Shown here: in pieces, positions 9,822-19,302 of the stretch
Layout: each line of letters opens with the position of its first letter
Position numbering within the stretch: the stretch's first letter is position 1
Notes under the pieces: generated by a model
What the model was told of the DNA's origin: nothing
Seen by the model: only the letters and a program-made list of their open reading frames with translations
Database searches by the model: none
Translations under genes and position numbers: made by a program
NCBI RefSeq assembly: GCF_028283705.1
Contig: NZ_JAPWKD010000001.1
Span: forward strand, 124,001-188,000
DNA: 64,000 bases
Direction: 5' to 3'
Origin: Pantoea sp.
Lineage (GTDB): Bacteria; Pseudomonadota; Gammaproteobacteria; Enterobacterales; Enterobacteriaceae

Positions 9822-10294
9822 GACATTCTCCTGCTATTAACCGCGAAATGTACTGCGGCATGTCTGTTTTTCTGTTGTTTAAATAAGTTTAAAATCAACG
9901 CAATATTAATAAGTATCTCAGATATATCTTGTATGTGCAAAGCCCGGGTATTGCCCCGGGTGACTCAGGGCGTTAAAACGCCAAATCTGAGAAAAGAACA
10001 ATGCCAGACATTGCATACTCTTATTATTGCAGGATGAGTGTCCGCTTAAAATGGAAACAGCTGAGGGGTTAAAGTGGACTCGGTTTATAATGATATGAGC
10101 AAGTTGATCAATCAGGTTTGAATGGTTAATAAAAACCATTCATTTGGATGTAATTAATGTTTTTCATGATTCCGATCACAGATATTAGTATTTGACGATC
10201 TCATCTTAATTAAATTGGTTAGTATATTTACTAAGTTGTTTTTATGATTTTCAGATCCTGAGTTTATAAAATTGAAAGTAAATGGGGTTTTATT
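9822..10294. other. AT-rich intergenic region upstream of the AdoMetDC-like gene
   Basis: No convincing coding sequence. Visible structures: CCCGGG-tattgc-CCCGGG near 9940-9960; GGCGTT-AA-AACGCC at 9969-9982, nested inside CTCAG...CTGAG (about 9964-9992); then a strongly AT-rich stretch from about 10080. A short ORF from 10001 (23 codons) has no recognisable relatives. The base composition differs from the GC-rich neighbours, as expected of acquired DNA. Confidence 0.5.
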
Positions 10295-10702
10295 ATGGAA
10301 GATAAGGTCTGTCATTATGTTTTGGATATTGTTATCAACGATGAGTGTTTCCTGCAAGATGAAGTGCGGTTGCAAAAGTTTTTCGCAGAAGTCCTGAGCG
10401 TAACGGAACTTAACGTTATTGGCTATCTCTCACAAAAGTTCACGGCAGAAGGTGAGGGTGTAACCGGTTTGTTTTTACTCAGCGAATCTCATCTTTCTTA
10501 CCATACTTACCCTAAAAGTCATTACATCAGTATTGATCTTTATACCTGCGGAAGCAGATGTTTATCTGCCCTGCGAGAAATCAAATCGCGTCTGGATTCC
10601 GCCACAAAACTCCTGGTCCGTTGTATAGAACGTGGCAGCAATATTACGGGATATAACAATGCCAGCGTGTATATCATTCCGGAACCAGACAGTGCACATT
10701 GA
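10295..10702 (+). CDS. Pyruvoyl-dependent AdoMet-decarboxylase-like protein (SpeD/SpeH class 1B type), orphan
   Basis: A 135-residue protein with the signature of the short AdoMetDC proenzymes. ESHLSYHTYP followed by DLYTCG gives Glu64-Ser65 (predicted self-cleavage site, Ser65 becoming the pyruvoyl group), His70 (processing) and Cys85 (proton donor). Their spacing equals that of Ser63/His68/Cys83 in the Thermotoga enzyme. E. coli SpeD is a much longer class 1A protein. No spermidine synthase gene is nearby. The gene is AT-rich and lies between nfo and yeiE, replacing yeiH. It could be a second AdoMetDC for spermidine synthesis. It could also be one of the SpeD homologues reported to have become ornithine or arginine decarboxylases. 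Family is secure; substrate is not. Confidence 0.8.
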   Translation: MEDKVCHYVLDIVINDECFLQDEVRLQKFFAEVLSVTELNVIGYLSQKFTAEGEGVTGLFLLSESHLSYHTYPKSHYISIDLYTCGSRCLSALREIKSRLDSATKLLVRCIERGSNITGYNNASVYIIPEPDSAH

Positions 10703-10999
10703 TCTGGGTTCAGAAGGTGGTGATATTGCCAGCAACGATAACTCGGCGATTATTTATTTGTGAGCTGGCAAGAAACCTCACCTCAATCAATGCGTCTACG
10801 CCATACCAGCATATTCTGCATCCCGCCATCGTCATTACATCAATCAACACGCTACACCACATTGCGTCGTCAATCGGGGATAAACGCTATTCCCGAGCTG
10901 GATTCTCCATATAATGACTAGTGTAGCTGGTATAAAACTAAAATTGATAATACATTAATAATTAACCATGATTAGTGGTAAGCAATGTGAGGAGGGCGC
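10703..10999. other. Non-coding stretch between the AdoMetDC-like gene and yeiE
   Basis: About 300 bases with no supported gene. The last 80 bases are AT-rich and should contain the yeiE promoter; LysR-type autoregulatory sites are expected there but I cannot assign one. GAGGAGGG at 10989-10996 is the yeiE ribosome-binding site. Confidence 0.45.
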
Positions 11000-11866
11000 G
11001 TGCACATTACGCTGCGTCAGATCGAAGTTTTTACCGAAGTGCTGAAGAGTGGTTCCACGACTCAGGCTTCGCAGGTATTGGCTCTGTCCCAGTCGGCGGT
11101 GAGTGCTGCGCTGGCGGACCTCGAGAGCCAGCTTGGTGTGCAACTGTTCGACCGCGTCGGCAAACGGCTGGTTTTGAACGAACATGGGCGCTTACTCTAT
11201 CCGCGCGCGGTGGGGTTACTGGAACAGGCGGGTGAAATCGAACAATTGTTTAAAGAAGACAATGGCGCCATTCGTCTGTTCGCCAGCAGCACCATCGGCA
11301 ACTATCTGCTGCCGGGGATGATCGCTGCTTATCGTCGCGATTTTCCTGCGCTGCCGCTGGAGCTAAGCGTCGGCAACAGTCAGGATGCCATTAATGCGGT
11401 GGCGGATTTCCGGGTCGATATTGGCCTGATTGAAGGGCCGTGCCATGTGCCCGAACTGATCAGCGAGCCATGGCTGGAGGATGAGCTGGTGGTGTTTGCC
11501 GCACCGGATGCCGCCATTCTGCAACAGCCCGTCACTCTGGAAAGCCTGGCTGCTGCGCCGTGGATCCTGCGTGAACGTGGCTCCGGTACGCGTGAAATCG
11601 TCGATTATCTGCTGTTGTCCCATCTGCCGCAGTTTCAACTGGGTATGGAGCTGGGCAACTCGGAGGCGATCAAACATGCGGTACGCCACGGCATGGGCAT
11701 TAGCTGCCTGTCACGGCGGGTGATCGCCGATTTGCTGGAGGCGGGCACGTTGGTGGAAGTGGCGGTGCCGCTGCCGCGTCTGACGCGCACTTTGTATCGC
11801 ATCCACCATCGCCAGAAACATCTCTCCAAGGCGCTTAACCGCTTTTTAACCTATTGCCGCGAGTAA
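11000..11866 (+). CDS. yeiE: LysR-type regulator YeiE
   Basis: A 288-residue LysR-family regulator. The N-terminal winged helix-turn-helix (about 1-65) contains [20 protein letters not shown]; a CysB-like effector domain spans about 90-288. Translation begins at a GTG at 11000, directly after GAGGAGGG; no better ATG exists. It sits immediately upstream of lysP in the same orientation, as in E. coli, which supports the name. YeiE homologues in Salmonella and Cronobacter respond to sulfite and affect motility and stress genes; here the effector is inferred only from homology. Confidence 0.88.
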   Translation: MHITLRQIEVFTEVLKSGSTTQASQVLALSQSAVSAALADLESQLGVQLFDRVGKRLVLNEHGRLLYPRAVGLLEQAGEIEQLFKEDNGAIRLFASSTIGNYLLPGMIAAYRRDFPALPLELSVGNSQDAINAVADFRVDIGLIEGPCHVPELISEPWLEDELVVFAAPDAAILQQPVTLESLAAAPWILRERGSGTREIVDYLLLSHLPQFQLGMELGNSEAIKHAVRHGMGISCLSRRVIADLLEAGTLVEVAVPLPRLTRTLYRIHHRQKHLSKALNRFLTYCRE

Positions 11867-11994
11867 ACACAAACGCAGCGGCTAATAATTTCGTGGCGAT
11901 TATGAAGGTAACTAATAACCCGACGTGAATGCTATACAGAGCAGGCTTAGCTGCTACAATCGCGCCTTATTTTTATCCGGCATAGCGTTTACAC

Positions 11995-13461
11995 ATGCAT
12001 AATGACTCAAAAACAACACAACAACCTGCGTTACGACGCGAATTAAAGGCACGTCATCTGACGATGATCGCCATTGGCGGATCGATCGGAACAGGCCTCT
12101 TTGTCGCCTCGGGCGCAACGATTTCACAGGCAGGCCCAGGTGGCGCACTGCTCTCTTACGCGCTGATTGGCCTGATGGTTTACTTCCTGATGACCAGCCT
12201 CGGCGAGCTGGCCGCATTTATGCCGGTGTCCGGCTCCTTCGCGACTTACGGCGCAAAATATGTTGAGGAAGGCTTCGGTTTCGCCCTCGGCTGGAACTAC
12301 TGGTACAACTGGGCAGTCACCATTGCTGTTGACCTCGTCGCATCTCAGCTGGTGATGAACTACTGGTTCCCCGATACCCCAGGCTGGATCTGGAGCGCGC
12401 TGTTCCTCGGCCTGATGTTCCTGCTCAACTACATTTCCGTAAAAGGTTTTGGTGAAGCGGAATACTGGTTCTCCCTGATCAAGGTCGCCACCGTCATCAT
12501 CTTTATCGTGGTGGGTGTGCTGATGATCGTTGGCATTATGCGCGGCGCGGAAAACGCAGGCTGGCACAACTGGACGGTAGGTGATGCGCCTTTCGCCGGT
12601 GGCTTTGCGGCGATGATTGGTGTGGCGATGATTGTCGGTTTCTCGTTCCAGGGGACTGAGCTGATCGGTATCGCTGCCGGTGAATCAGAAGATCCGGCAA
12701 AGAACATTCCACGCGCGGTGCGTCAGGTGTTCTGGCGTATCCTGCTGTTTTATGTCTTTGCGATTCTGATTATCAGCCTGATTCTGCCTTACACCGATCC
12801 AAAGCTGCTGCACAACGATATCAAAGATATCAGCATCAGCCCGTTTACCCTGGTGTTCCAGAATGCCGGTCTGCTGTCGGCTGCGGCGGTAATGAACGCG
12901 GTTATCCTGACGGCGGTGCTGTCAGCCGGCAACTCCGGTATGTATGCTTCCACCCGTATGCTGTTTAACCTGGCAAGTGAAGGCAAAGCGCCGCGTATTT
13001 TCGCCAAACTGTCGAAAGGCGGTGTTCCGCGCAATGCGTTGATTGCCACCACCGTAGTGGCTGGCCTGTGCTTCCTGACCTCCAAATTTGGCAACCAGGA
13101 AGTGTATCTGTGGCTGCTGAATACTTCAGGTATGACCGGCTTTATCGCCTGGCTGGGGATTGCCATCAGCCACTATCGTTTCCGTCGTGGTTACACCGCG
13201 CAGGGGCGCGATCTGGCAGATTTACCTTATCGCTCGGGCTTCTTCCCCATCGGGCCGATTTTCGCCTTTATATTGTGTTTGATTATCACCCTCGGTCAGA
13301 ACTACCAGGCCTTCCTTGCTGACCGTATCGACTGGTACGGCGTAGCGGCAACCTATATTGGTATTCCGCTATTTTTGGTGATTTGGTTGGGTTACAAACT
13401 GGTACGGGGTTCCCGCTTTGTGAAATACAGCGAAATGGAATTCCCGACGTTTAAAGAGTGA
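11995..13461 (+). CDS. lysP: Lysine-specific permease LysP
   Basis: A 488-residue amino-acid/polyamine/organocation-family permease with twelve predicted membrane segments. It starts with the conserved RRELKARHLTMIAIGGSIG block, where the GGSIGTG substrate loop is intact. Nearly identical to E. coli LysP (489 residues). It imports L-lysine with protons and in E. coli also holds the acid sensor CadC inactive. Its ribosome-binding site is weak. A terminator follows. Confidence 0.96.
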   Translation: MHNDSKTTQQPALRRELKARHLTMIAIGGSIGTGLFVASGATISQAGPGGALLSYALIGLMVYFLMTSLGELAAFMPVSGSFATYGAKYVEEGFGFALGWNYWYNWAVTIAVDLVASQLVMNYWFPDTPGWIWSALFLGLMFLLNYISVKGFGEAEYWFSLIKVATVIIFIVVGVLMIVGIMRGAENAGWHNWTVGDAPFAGGFAAMIGVAMIVGFSFQGTELIGIAAGESEDPAKNIPRAVRQVFWRILLFYVFAILIISLILPYTDPKLLHNDIKDISISPFTLVFQNAGLLSAAAVMNAVILTAVLSAGNSGMYASTRMLFNLASEGKAPRIFAKLSKGGVPRNALIATTVVAGLCFLTSKFGNQEVYLWLLNTSGMTGFIAWLGIAISHYRFRRGYTAQGRDLADLPYRSGFFPIGPIFAFILCLIITLGQNYQAFLADRIDWYGVAATYIGIPLFLVIWLGYKLVRGSRFVKYSEMEFPTFKE

Positions 13462-13478
13462 TTGCAACATATTGAAAG

Positions 13479-13504
13479 ACGCGGCAATGTCCGCGCTTTT
13501 TTTT
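13479..13504 (+). terminator. lysP terminator
   Basis: CGCGG (13480-13484) pairs with CCGCG (13491-13495) and is followed by a run of eight T. It lies about 20 bases after the lysP stop. Confidence 0.75.
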
Positions 13505-13529
13505 GGTGTTTAGTAACACAGATAAAATT

Positions 13530-13542
13530 GATAATTATTATC
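13530..13542. promoter_or_regulatory. Fur box upstream of the iron-type ABC transporter genes
   Basis: GATAATTATTATC is a perfect 6-1-6 palindrome, the core of a Fur box, and lies in the context AAATTGATAATTATTATCAC. It is about 55 bases before the start at 13595. It predicts iron repression of the downstream permease and ATPase genes. Confidence 0.72.
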
Positions 13543-13594
13543 ACCTGCTCTATTGTGACTGCCGTTATGATTGTGACGAGAAACAGGTAAAACA

Positions 13595-14674
13595 ATGCGT
13601 ACCTCGGAAGCCGCGCTGGTGGCGGAAAACGGCAACGATGTCGATACCATGACGCACTATCATCAGGTGCTGCGTCAGCGGATGTTGCTGATCGGTGTTC
13701 TGGTGCTGGCAATACTGGCATCGTTAGTTCTTGATTTCACGCTCGGTCCGGCCGGGCTTTCTTTGCACACCCTGTGGCAGACCCTGACACAGCCCGATAG
13801 CGTTGATGCGGGTACGCGGGTCATCGTCTGGGACATCCGCCTGCCTTATGCACTGATGGCCATTGTGGTGGGCTTCTCCCTTGGCCTGGCCGGGGCAGAG
13901 ATGCAAACCATCCTGAATAACCCGCTGGCAAGTCCCTTTACCCTCGGTGTCTCTTCCGCTGCGGCCTTTGGTGCGGCACTGGCGATTATTCTCGGAATTG
14001 GTATTCCGGGTGTGCCGGATCAGTGGTTTATTTCGGCCAACGCTTTTATCTTTGCGCTGTTTGCCGCGCTGATGCTGGACGGCGTGACGCGCTGGACACG
14101 GGTTTCCACTTCAGGTGTGGTGTTGTTTGGTATCGCGCTGGTGTTTACCTTTAATGCGCTGGTCTCCATGATGCAGTTTATTGCCAGTGAAGATACCCTG
14201 CAGGGACTGGTGTTCTGGACCATGGGCAGCCTGGCGCGCGCCTCGTGGGAGAAACTTGGCGTGCTGACGGCTGCCTTTGCCATCCTGATTCCGTTCTCCA
14301 TGCTCAGCAGCTGGAAACTGACGGCGCTGCGCCTTGGCGAAGACCGCGCGATCAGCTTTGGCATCGATGTGCGTCGCCTGCGTCTCGCCACATTATTACG
14401 CATCAGCATTCTCTCGGCGCTGGCGGTGGCCTTCGTCGGGCCGATTGGTTTTATTGGCCTGGTGGCCCCGCATATTGCCCGTATGATGTTTGGTGAAGAC
14501 CATCGTTATTATCTGCCAGCCAGTGCGCTGACCGGTGCGCTGGTACTGTCGCTGGCGTCGGTGGCATCGAAAAACCTGATTCCTGGCGTCATCATTCCGG
14601 TCGGTATCGTCACCTCGCTGGTTGGTGTGCCGTTCTTCCTGAGCATTATTCTGCGTCATCGGGGGAATGTGTAA
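13595..14674 (+). CDS. FecCD-family iron-complex ABC transporter permease
   Basis: A 359-residue inner-membrane permease of the BtuC/FhuB/FecCD family with about nine or ten hydrophobic segments. Motifs typical of the family are present: LPYALMAIVVGFSLGLAGAEMQ, NPLASPFTLGVSSAAAFG and GPIGFIGLVAPHIARM. Two in-frame starts are possible: the ATG at 13595 (used here) and the ATG at 13649 (MTHYHQ). It imports ferric siderophores or a related chelate. The Fur box upstream supports iron control. The ATPase gene follows with a TAATG overlap. No periplasmic binding protein or TonB receptor gene is adjacent, so it must borrow one from elsewhere or the operon has lost it. Confidence 0.88.
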   Translation: MRTSEAALVAENGNDVDTMTHYHQVLRQRMLLIGVLVLAILASLVLDFTLGPAGLSLHTLWQTLTQPDSVDAGTRVIVWDIRLPYALMAIVVGFSLGLAGAEMQTILNNPLASPFTLGVSSAAAFGAALAIILGIGIPGVPDQWFISANAFIFALFAALMLDGVTRWTRVSTSGVVLFGIALVFTFNALVSMMQFIASEDTLQGLVFWTMGSLARASWEKLGVLTAAFAILIPFSMLSSWKLTALRLGEDRAISFGIDVRRLRLATLLRISILSALAVAFVGPIGFIGLVAPHIARMMFGEDHRYYLPASALTGALVLSLASVASKNLIPGVIIPVGIVTSLVGVPFFLSIILRHRGNV

Positions 14675-15462
14675 TGGAACAGGGATTAAGTCTCAGCCAT
14701 TTTTACGCAGGCTATCCGAAGCGTAAAGTCATCGAGGACCTCAACGTTCCACAGCTGCCGCGTGGCAAGATCACCGTGCTGCTCGGGCCGAACGGTTGTG
14801 GCAAATCGACGCTGCTGCGTGCACTGGCGGGTTTGAGCAAAGGGCAGGGCGAGCTCTGGCTGAACGGTGAAGAGTTAATGACTCAGCCGTTTGCCCGTCG
14901 TGCGCAGCGTGTGGTGTACCTGCCGCAAACGCTGCCTGCCGGGGTGCATCTGCACGTGCTGGAATCAATCATCGTGGCACAGCGCGCCTCAGGCGGTTTG
15001 CATAGTGCCGCCAGTGAGACGGAGATCATGCATCTGCTGGAGCAACTCGGTATTGCTCATTTGGCGATGCGCTATCTTGATCAGCTCTCCGGTGGACAGA
15101 AGCAGCTGGTGGGTCTGGCCCAGTCCCTGATTCGTCGTCCCGAGCTGCTGCTGCTGGATGAGCCACTCAGCGCGCTGGATCTCAATTACCAGTTCCACGT
15201 GATGGATTTGGTACGCCGTGAAACGCGGCTGCGTAATATCGTTACGGTGGTGGTGGTGCATGATATTAACATCGCCCTGCGTCATGCTGATCACGCCCTG
15301 ATGCTGAAGAATGGGACTTTGCTGGCCGATGGCGCACCGGCGCAGGTCATCACCCCGGATACGCTGGCGCAGGTTTACGGTGTGCGTGGCCGTATCGAAT
15401 GTTGCTCACAGGGAATGCCGCAGGTCATGATTGATGGCCTGGTGGCGGAGTCAATTATTTAG
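14674..15462 (+). CDS. FecE/FhuC-type iron-complex ABC transporter ATPase
   Basis: A 262-residue ABC ATPase. Walker A GPNGCGKST (about 38-46), the ABC signature LSGGQKQL (about 138-145), Walker B LLLLDEPLSALD (about 157-168) and the switch His in VVVVHDIN are all intact. Its start codon overlaps the stop of the permease gene (TAATG), so the two are translationally coupled. It supplies ATP hydrolysis for the partner permease. A palindromic repeat/hairpin follows within 15 bases of the stop. Confidence 0.9.
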   Translation: MEQGLSLSHFYAGYPKRKVIEDLNVPQLPRGKITVLLGPNGCGKSTLLRALAGLSKGQGELWLNGEELMTQPFARRAQRVVYLPQTLPAGVHLHVLESIIVAQRASGGLHSAASETEIMHLLEQLGIAHLAMRYLDQLSGGQKQLVGLAQSLIRRPELLLLDEPLSALDLNYQFHVMDLVRRETRLRNIVTVVVVHDINIALRHADHALMLKNGTLLADGAPAQVITPDTLAQVYGVRGRIECCSQGMPQVMIDGLVAESII

Positions 15463-15473
15463 CCCTTTCATCA

Positions 15474-15493
15474 CGGCGCGATCTATCGCGCCG
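15474..15493. repeat. Short GC-rich palindrome, likely member of the dispersed GCGCGATnnATCGCGC repeat; may act as terminator
   Basis: CGGCGCGAT (15474-15482) pairs with ATCGCGCCG (15485-15493) around CT, followed by CTTTCTT. The core is shared with the larger inverted repeats at 32510-32573 and 53765-53836. Its place just after the ATPase gene fits transcription termination. Confidence 0.55.
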
Positions 15494-15581
15494 CTTTCTT
15501 AATGATATTTTGTCGTACCAATCACTGATCGCCAGGCCAATCCAGGATAGAACCACGGGACACATTTTTTATGGAGAAAAA

Positions 15582-16205
15582 ATGATGAAGATTCCTCGTG
15601 CGTCACTATCCGTTTGGACAGAGCGCCCTGCAACCCAGCCGGAAGTGATTTTTCAATGTACGGCAATGATCGAACAAATTAAAAATTCTCCGGTCGCTTT
15701 ATTTGAGCAAGTCAGAGCGAACGATATCGTTTGTCAAAATCTTATATTTGACCCAGCGGGTGCGATGCTGATCAGCCGCGATAACCCCATTAGTTCGGTG
15801 CGTGCGGTCAGGCAGGATATTCTTGATGCGGTAAAAATATTGTTTGGCCGTAAGAAAATAAAACAGATAGAGACGAAAACGCTGATTGTCGCGCCGCATT
15901 ACCATGTCAGCGCCACAGAGCGCATGGCCCCGGAGGGAGGCGTGCGTTGTCGTGTGATGGTGGCAAATAATATACCTGAACGCGAATCGATGGACTTTTG
16001 TTATTTTTATCGACCGATAGTGAATTATGACACTTTACTTGCAGATAAAACCGCACATTTTTCTGCCGACACCATTGTGATTAAATCATTAAAGGCGATG
16101 AGCATCACCACCAATAAAGTCTTTAATGTTGAGGACGAAGAGGGAAGTTTCACCTTGAAACATGATTTCGATACTCCCCACAGCTTCATACCACGCTTTT
16201 TATAA
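15582..16205 (+). CDS. Unrecognised 207-residue protein
   Basis: I do not recognise this protein. The ATG at 15582 (followed by a second ATG) is preferred over the upstream in-frame ATG at 15510 because GGAG lies at 15573-15576. There is no signal peptide or membrane segment. It is a mixed alpha/beta-looking soluble protein with Cys in NDIVCQNL, GVRCRVM and MDFCYFY, and a His pair in APHYHVS. It is less GC-rich than its neighbours. A four-codon ORF (ATG GAG AAA AAA TGA, 15571-15585) overlaps the start. It follows the Fur-preceded ABC genes after a hairpin, so co-regulation with iron transport is possible but not shown. A strong terminator follows it. Confidence 0.7.
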   Translation: MMKIPRASLSVWTERPATQPEVIFQCTAMIEQIKNSPVALFEQVRANDIVCQNLIFDPAGAMLISRDNPISSVRAVRQDILDAVKILFGRKKIKQIETKTLIVAPHYHVSATERMAPEGGVRCRVMVANNIPERESMDFCYFYRPIVNYDTLLADKTAHFSADTIVIKSLKAMSITTNKVFNVEDEEGSFTLKHDFDTPHSFIPRFL

Positions 16206-16207
16206 GC

Positions 16208-16232
16208 AAAAAAAGCCGCGAACGTTCGCGGC
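16208..16232. terminator. Bidirectional terminator between the 207-residue ORF and yeiG/fghA
   Basis: GCCGCGAACGTTCGCGGC (16215-16232) is a perfect 18-base palindrome preceded by seven A. On the minus strand it therefore ends in a U-run for the hydrolase operon. Confidence 0.8.
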
Positions 16233-16248
16233 TGAGATTTATTTTGCC

Positions 16249-17091
16249 CTACACCAGCAAATGTTTTGCGTGAAAACGCAGATGGTCTTCCACAAAACTG
16301 GCGATAAAGAAGTAGCTATGGTCGTATCCCGGCTGAATGCGTAATTCCAGCGGGAAACCCTGCTCACGCGCCACGGCTTCCAGACGTTCCGGATGCAGCT
16401 GATCGGCAAGGAATTGATCGCTGTCGCCCTGGTCAATCAGGATTGGCAGACGATGCTCCACCTCACGCATCAGCAGGCAGCTATCGTATTCACGCCAGCT
16501 GGCGCGATCGTCACCGAGATAGGCGCTAAACGCTTTCTGTCCCCACGGCACTTCAGTTGGATTGACGATGGGCGCAAAGGCCGAAGCCGAAGCAAAACGC
16601 CCGCCAAGACGCAACGCCAGCAGCAATGCGCCGTGGCCACCCATCGAATGGCCCATCACCGACTGTCGCTCACTCAGCTTGAAATTAGCAGCGACCAGCG
16701 CCGGTAACTCATGGCTGACGTAATCAAACATGCGATAGTGCGCCGCCCACGGTTGCTGTGTGGCGTTGAGGTAGAACCCGGCGCCCTGGCCGAGATCGTA
16801 GCCACTGTCGTTCGCCACATCGTCACCGCGCGGGCTGGTGTCTGGCATAATCAGCACCAGACCCAGTTCCGCCGCCACGCGTTGAGCGCCCGCTTTGGTG
16901 GTGAAGTTCTCATCGGTGCAGGTCAGCCCGGCGAAGAACCACACCACCGGCGGTGGTGTGTCGTCCCTGGGCGGTGGCAGAAAAATGCTGAAAGTCATCG
17001 GGCAATTGAGTACCGATGAAGCATGTCGCCAGCGCTGTTGCCAGCCGCCAAACATGCGATGTTCTTCAAGCAATTCCAGAGTGGATGCCAT
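16249..17091 (-). CDS. yeiG: S-formylglutathione hydrolase (YeiG/FghA type)
   Basis: A 280-residue alpha/beta-hydrolase of the esterase D family that cleaves S-formylglutathione to formate and glutathione. The nucleophile Ser149 lies in GHSMGGHG, the acid Asp225 in DQGDSDQF, and His258 in [17 protein letters not shown] and [12 protein letters not shown] are family blocks. The sequence is closer to E. coli YeiG than to FrmB. It is 12 bases downstream of frmA, so one transcript would encode both steps of glutathione-dependent formaldehyde oxidation. Confidence 0.93.
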   Translation of the reverse strand: MASTLELLEEHRMFGGWQQRWRHASSVLNCPMTFSIFLPPPRDDTPPPVVWFFAGLTCTDENFTTKAGAQRVAAELGLVLIMPDTSPRGDDVANDSGYDLGQGAGFYLNATQQPWAAHYRMFDYVSHELPALVAANFKLSERQSVMGHSMGGHGALLLALRLGGRFASASAFAPIVNPTEVPWGQKAFSAYLGDDRASWREYDSCLLMREVEHRLPILIDQGDSDQFLADQLHPERLEAVAREQGFPLELRIQPGYDHSYFFIASFVEDHLRFHAKHLLV

Positions 17092-17103
17092 AACGCCTCC
17101 TGG

Positions 17104-18273
<1,170 letters not shown>

Positions 18274-18288
18274 TTATAACGGTTAAAA

Positions 18289-19200
18289 TTACTCGGTCGC
18301 ATGCAGCGGATGCATCAGCTCATCGTTGAGCGGCCGGTCATCAAATAATTCAATAATCAAATACTTCAATGCTTCGACATTGGGGGTGAACGCATCCCGA
18401 CGCCACATCAGCCAGGTTGCGGTGTCGCGATACGCCGGGGGTAGCGCATGTTCCTGTACCCGAACTTTGCCGGGCATTTGGTTCAGCACCGATGCGGGGA
18501 TCATCGCCACACCCGCACCGCCTGCAACGCAGGCCATCATGGCGTGATAAGACTGGATTTCCATCACGTTATCCGGCGCGGTCTGGCTGTCGCGATACCA
18601 GGATTCCAGTTTGACGCGATACGAACAGCTGTTACGAAAGGCGAACAACGTATCGCCCTGAGTATCACGCGCATTGATGATCGGCTTATGTTCAAGGCTG
18701 GTGATTAACACCATCTCTTCGCGAAAAGCGATACAGCCGTTGAGATCATCATGGGTCACCGGACCATCAACCAGCGCGGCTGCCAGCGTGCCTTCGCGCA
18801 CTTTATCGATGATCTCGCCCGAGGTGCCTGTGATCAGCGATAGCGCTACCGAGGGAAAACGCTGGTGATATGCCGCCAGCAAGCCAGGCAGACGCGTTGC
18901 TGCGGTGCTTTCCATTGAACCGAGAGCAAAGTTACCACCGGGTTCACCGGCGCGTGCCATACTCAGCGCTTCATCGCTCAACGCCAGAATACGCTGGGCG
19001 TAGTTGAGAAAGTTATGGCCCATCGGTGACAGGCGGATGCGTTGCTTCTCGCGGATAAACAGATCCACGCCCAATTCTTCTTCCAGCTGGCGCAGACGGG
19101 TGGTGAGGTTCGAGGGAACCCGATGCAGCTGTTCCGCCGCCCGAACCAGAGAACCGGTTTCAGCCACAGAACAGAACATGCGTAGTTGGACCAGATCCAT
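18289..19200 (-). CDS. LysR-family transcriptional regulator (PtrR/YneJ-like)
   Basis: A 303-residue LysR-type regulator. The N-terminal helix-turn-helix reads GSLVRAAEQLHRVPSNLTTRLRQLEEELGV; the effector-binding domain spans about 90-300. HRVPSNLTTR and LGSMESTAATRLP resemble PtrR/YneJ of E. coli, but the identity is not certain. It is divergent from the MFS gene at 19303 with about 100 bases between them, the classical arrangement for a LysR regulator controlling its neighbour. Confidence 0.85.
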   Translation of the reverse strand: MDLVQLRMFCSVAETGSLVRAAEQLHRVPSNLTTRLRQLEEELGVDLFIREKQRIRLSPMGHNFLNYAQRILALSDEALSMARAGEPGGNFALGSMESTAATRLPGLLAAYHQRFPSVALSLITGTSGEIIDKVREGTLAAALVDGPVTHDDLNGCIAFREEMVLITSLEHKPIINARDTQGDTLFAFRNSCSYRVKLESWYRDSQTAPDNVMEIQSYHAMMACVAGGAGVAMIPASVLNQMPGKVRVQEHALPPAYRDTATWLMWRRDAFTPNVEALKYLIIELFDDRPLNDELMHPLHATE

Positions 19201-19302
19201 ATTCTCTTCTCGTAAACAACTTCGTTAGTATTATTCACTTTTCGTGAGTTTAAACATCGCGCATGCTTGAAGCAAGTGATAAAACAATATCAGGGGTTAG
19301 TT

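Noticed and set aside
11867-11994. Lysine riboswitch or attenuator before lysP
   Set aside because: No lysine-aptamer core (AGAGGUGC-type) and no leader peptide rich in Lys is visible.
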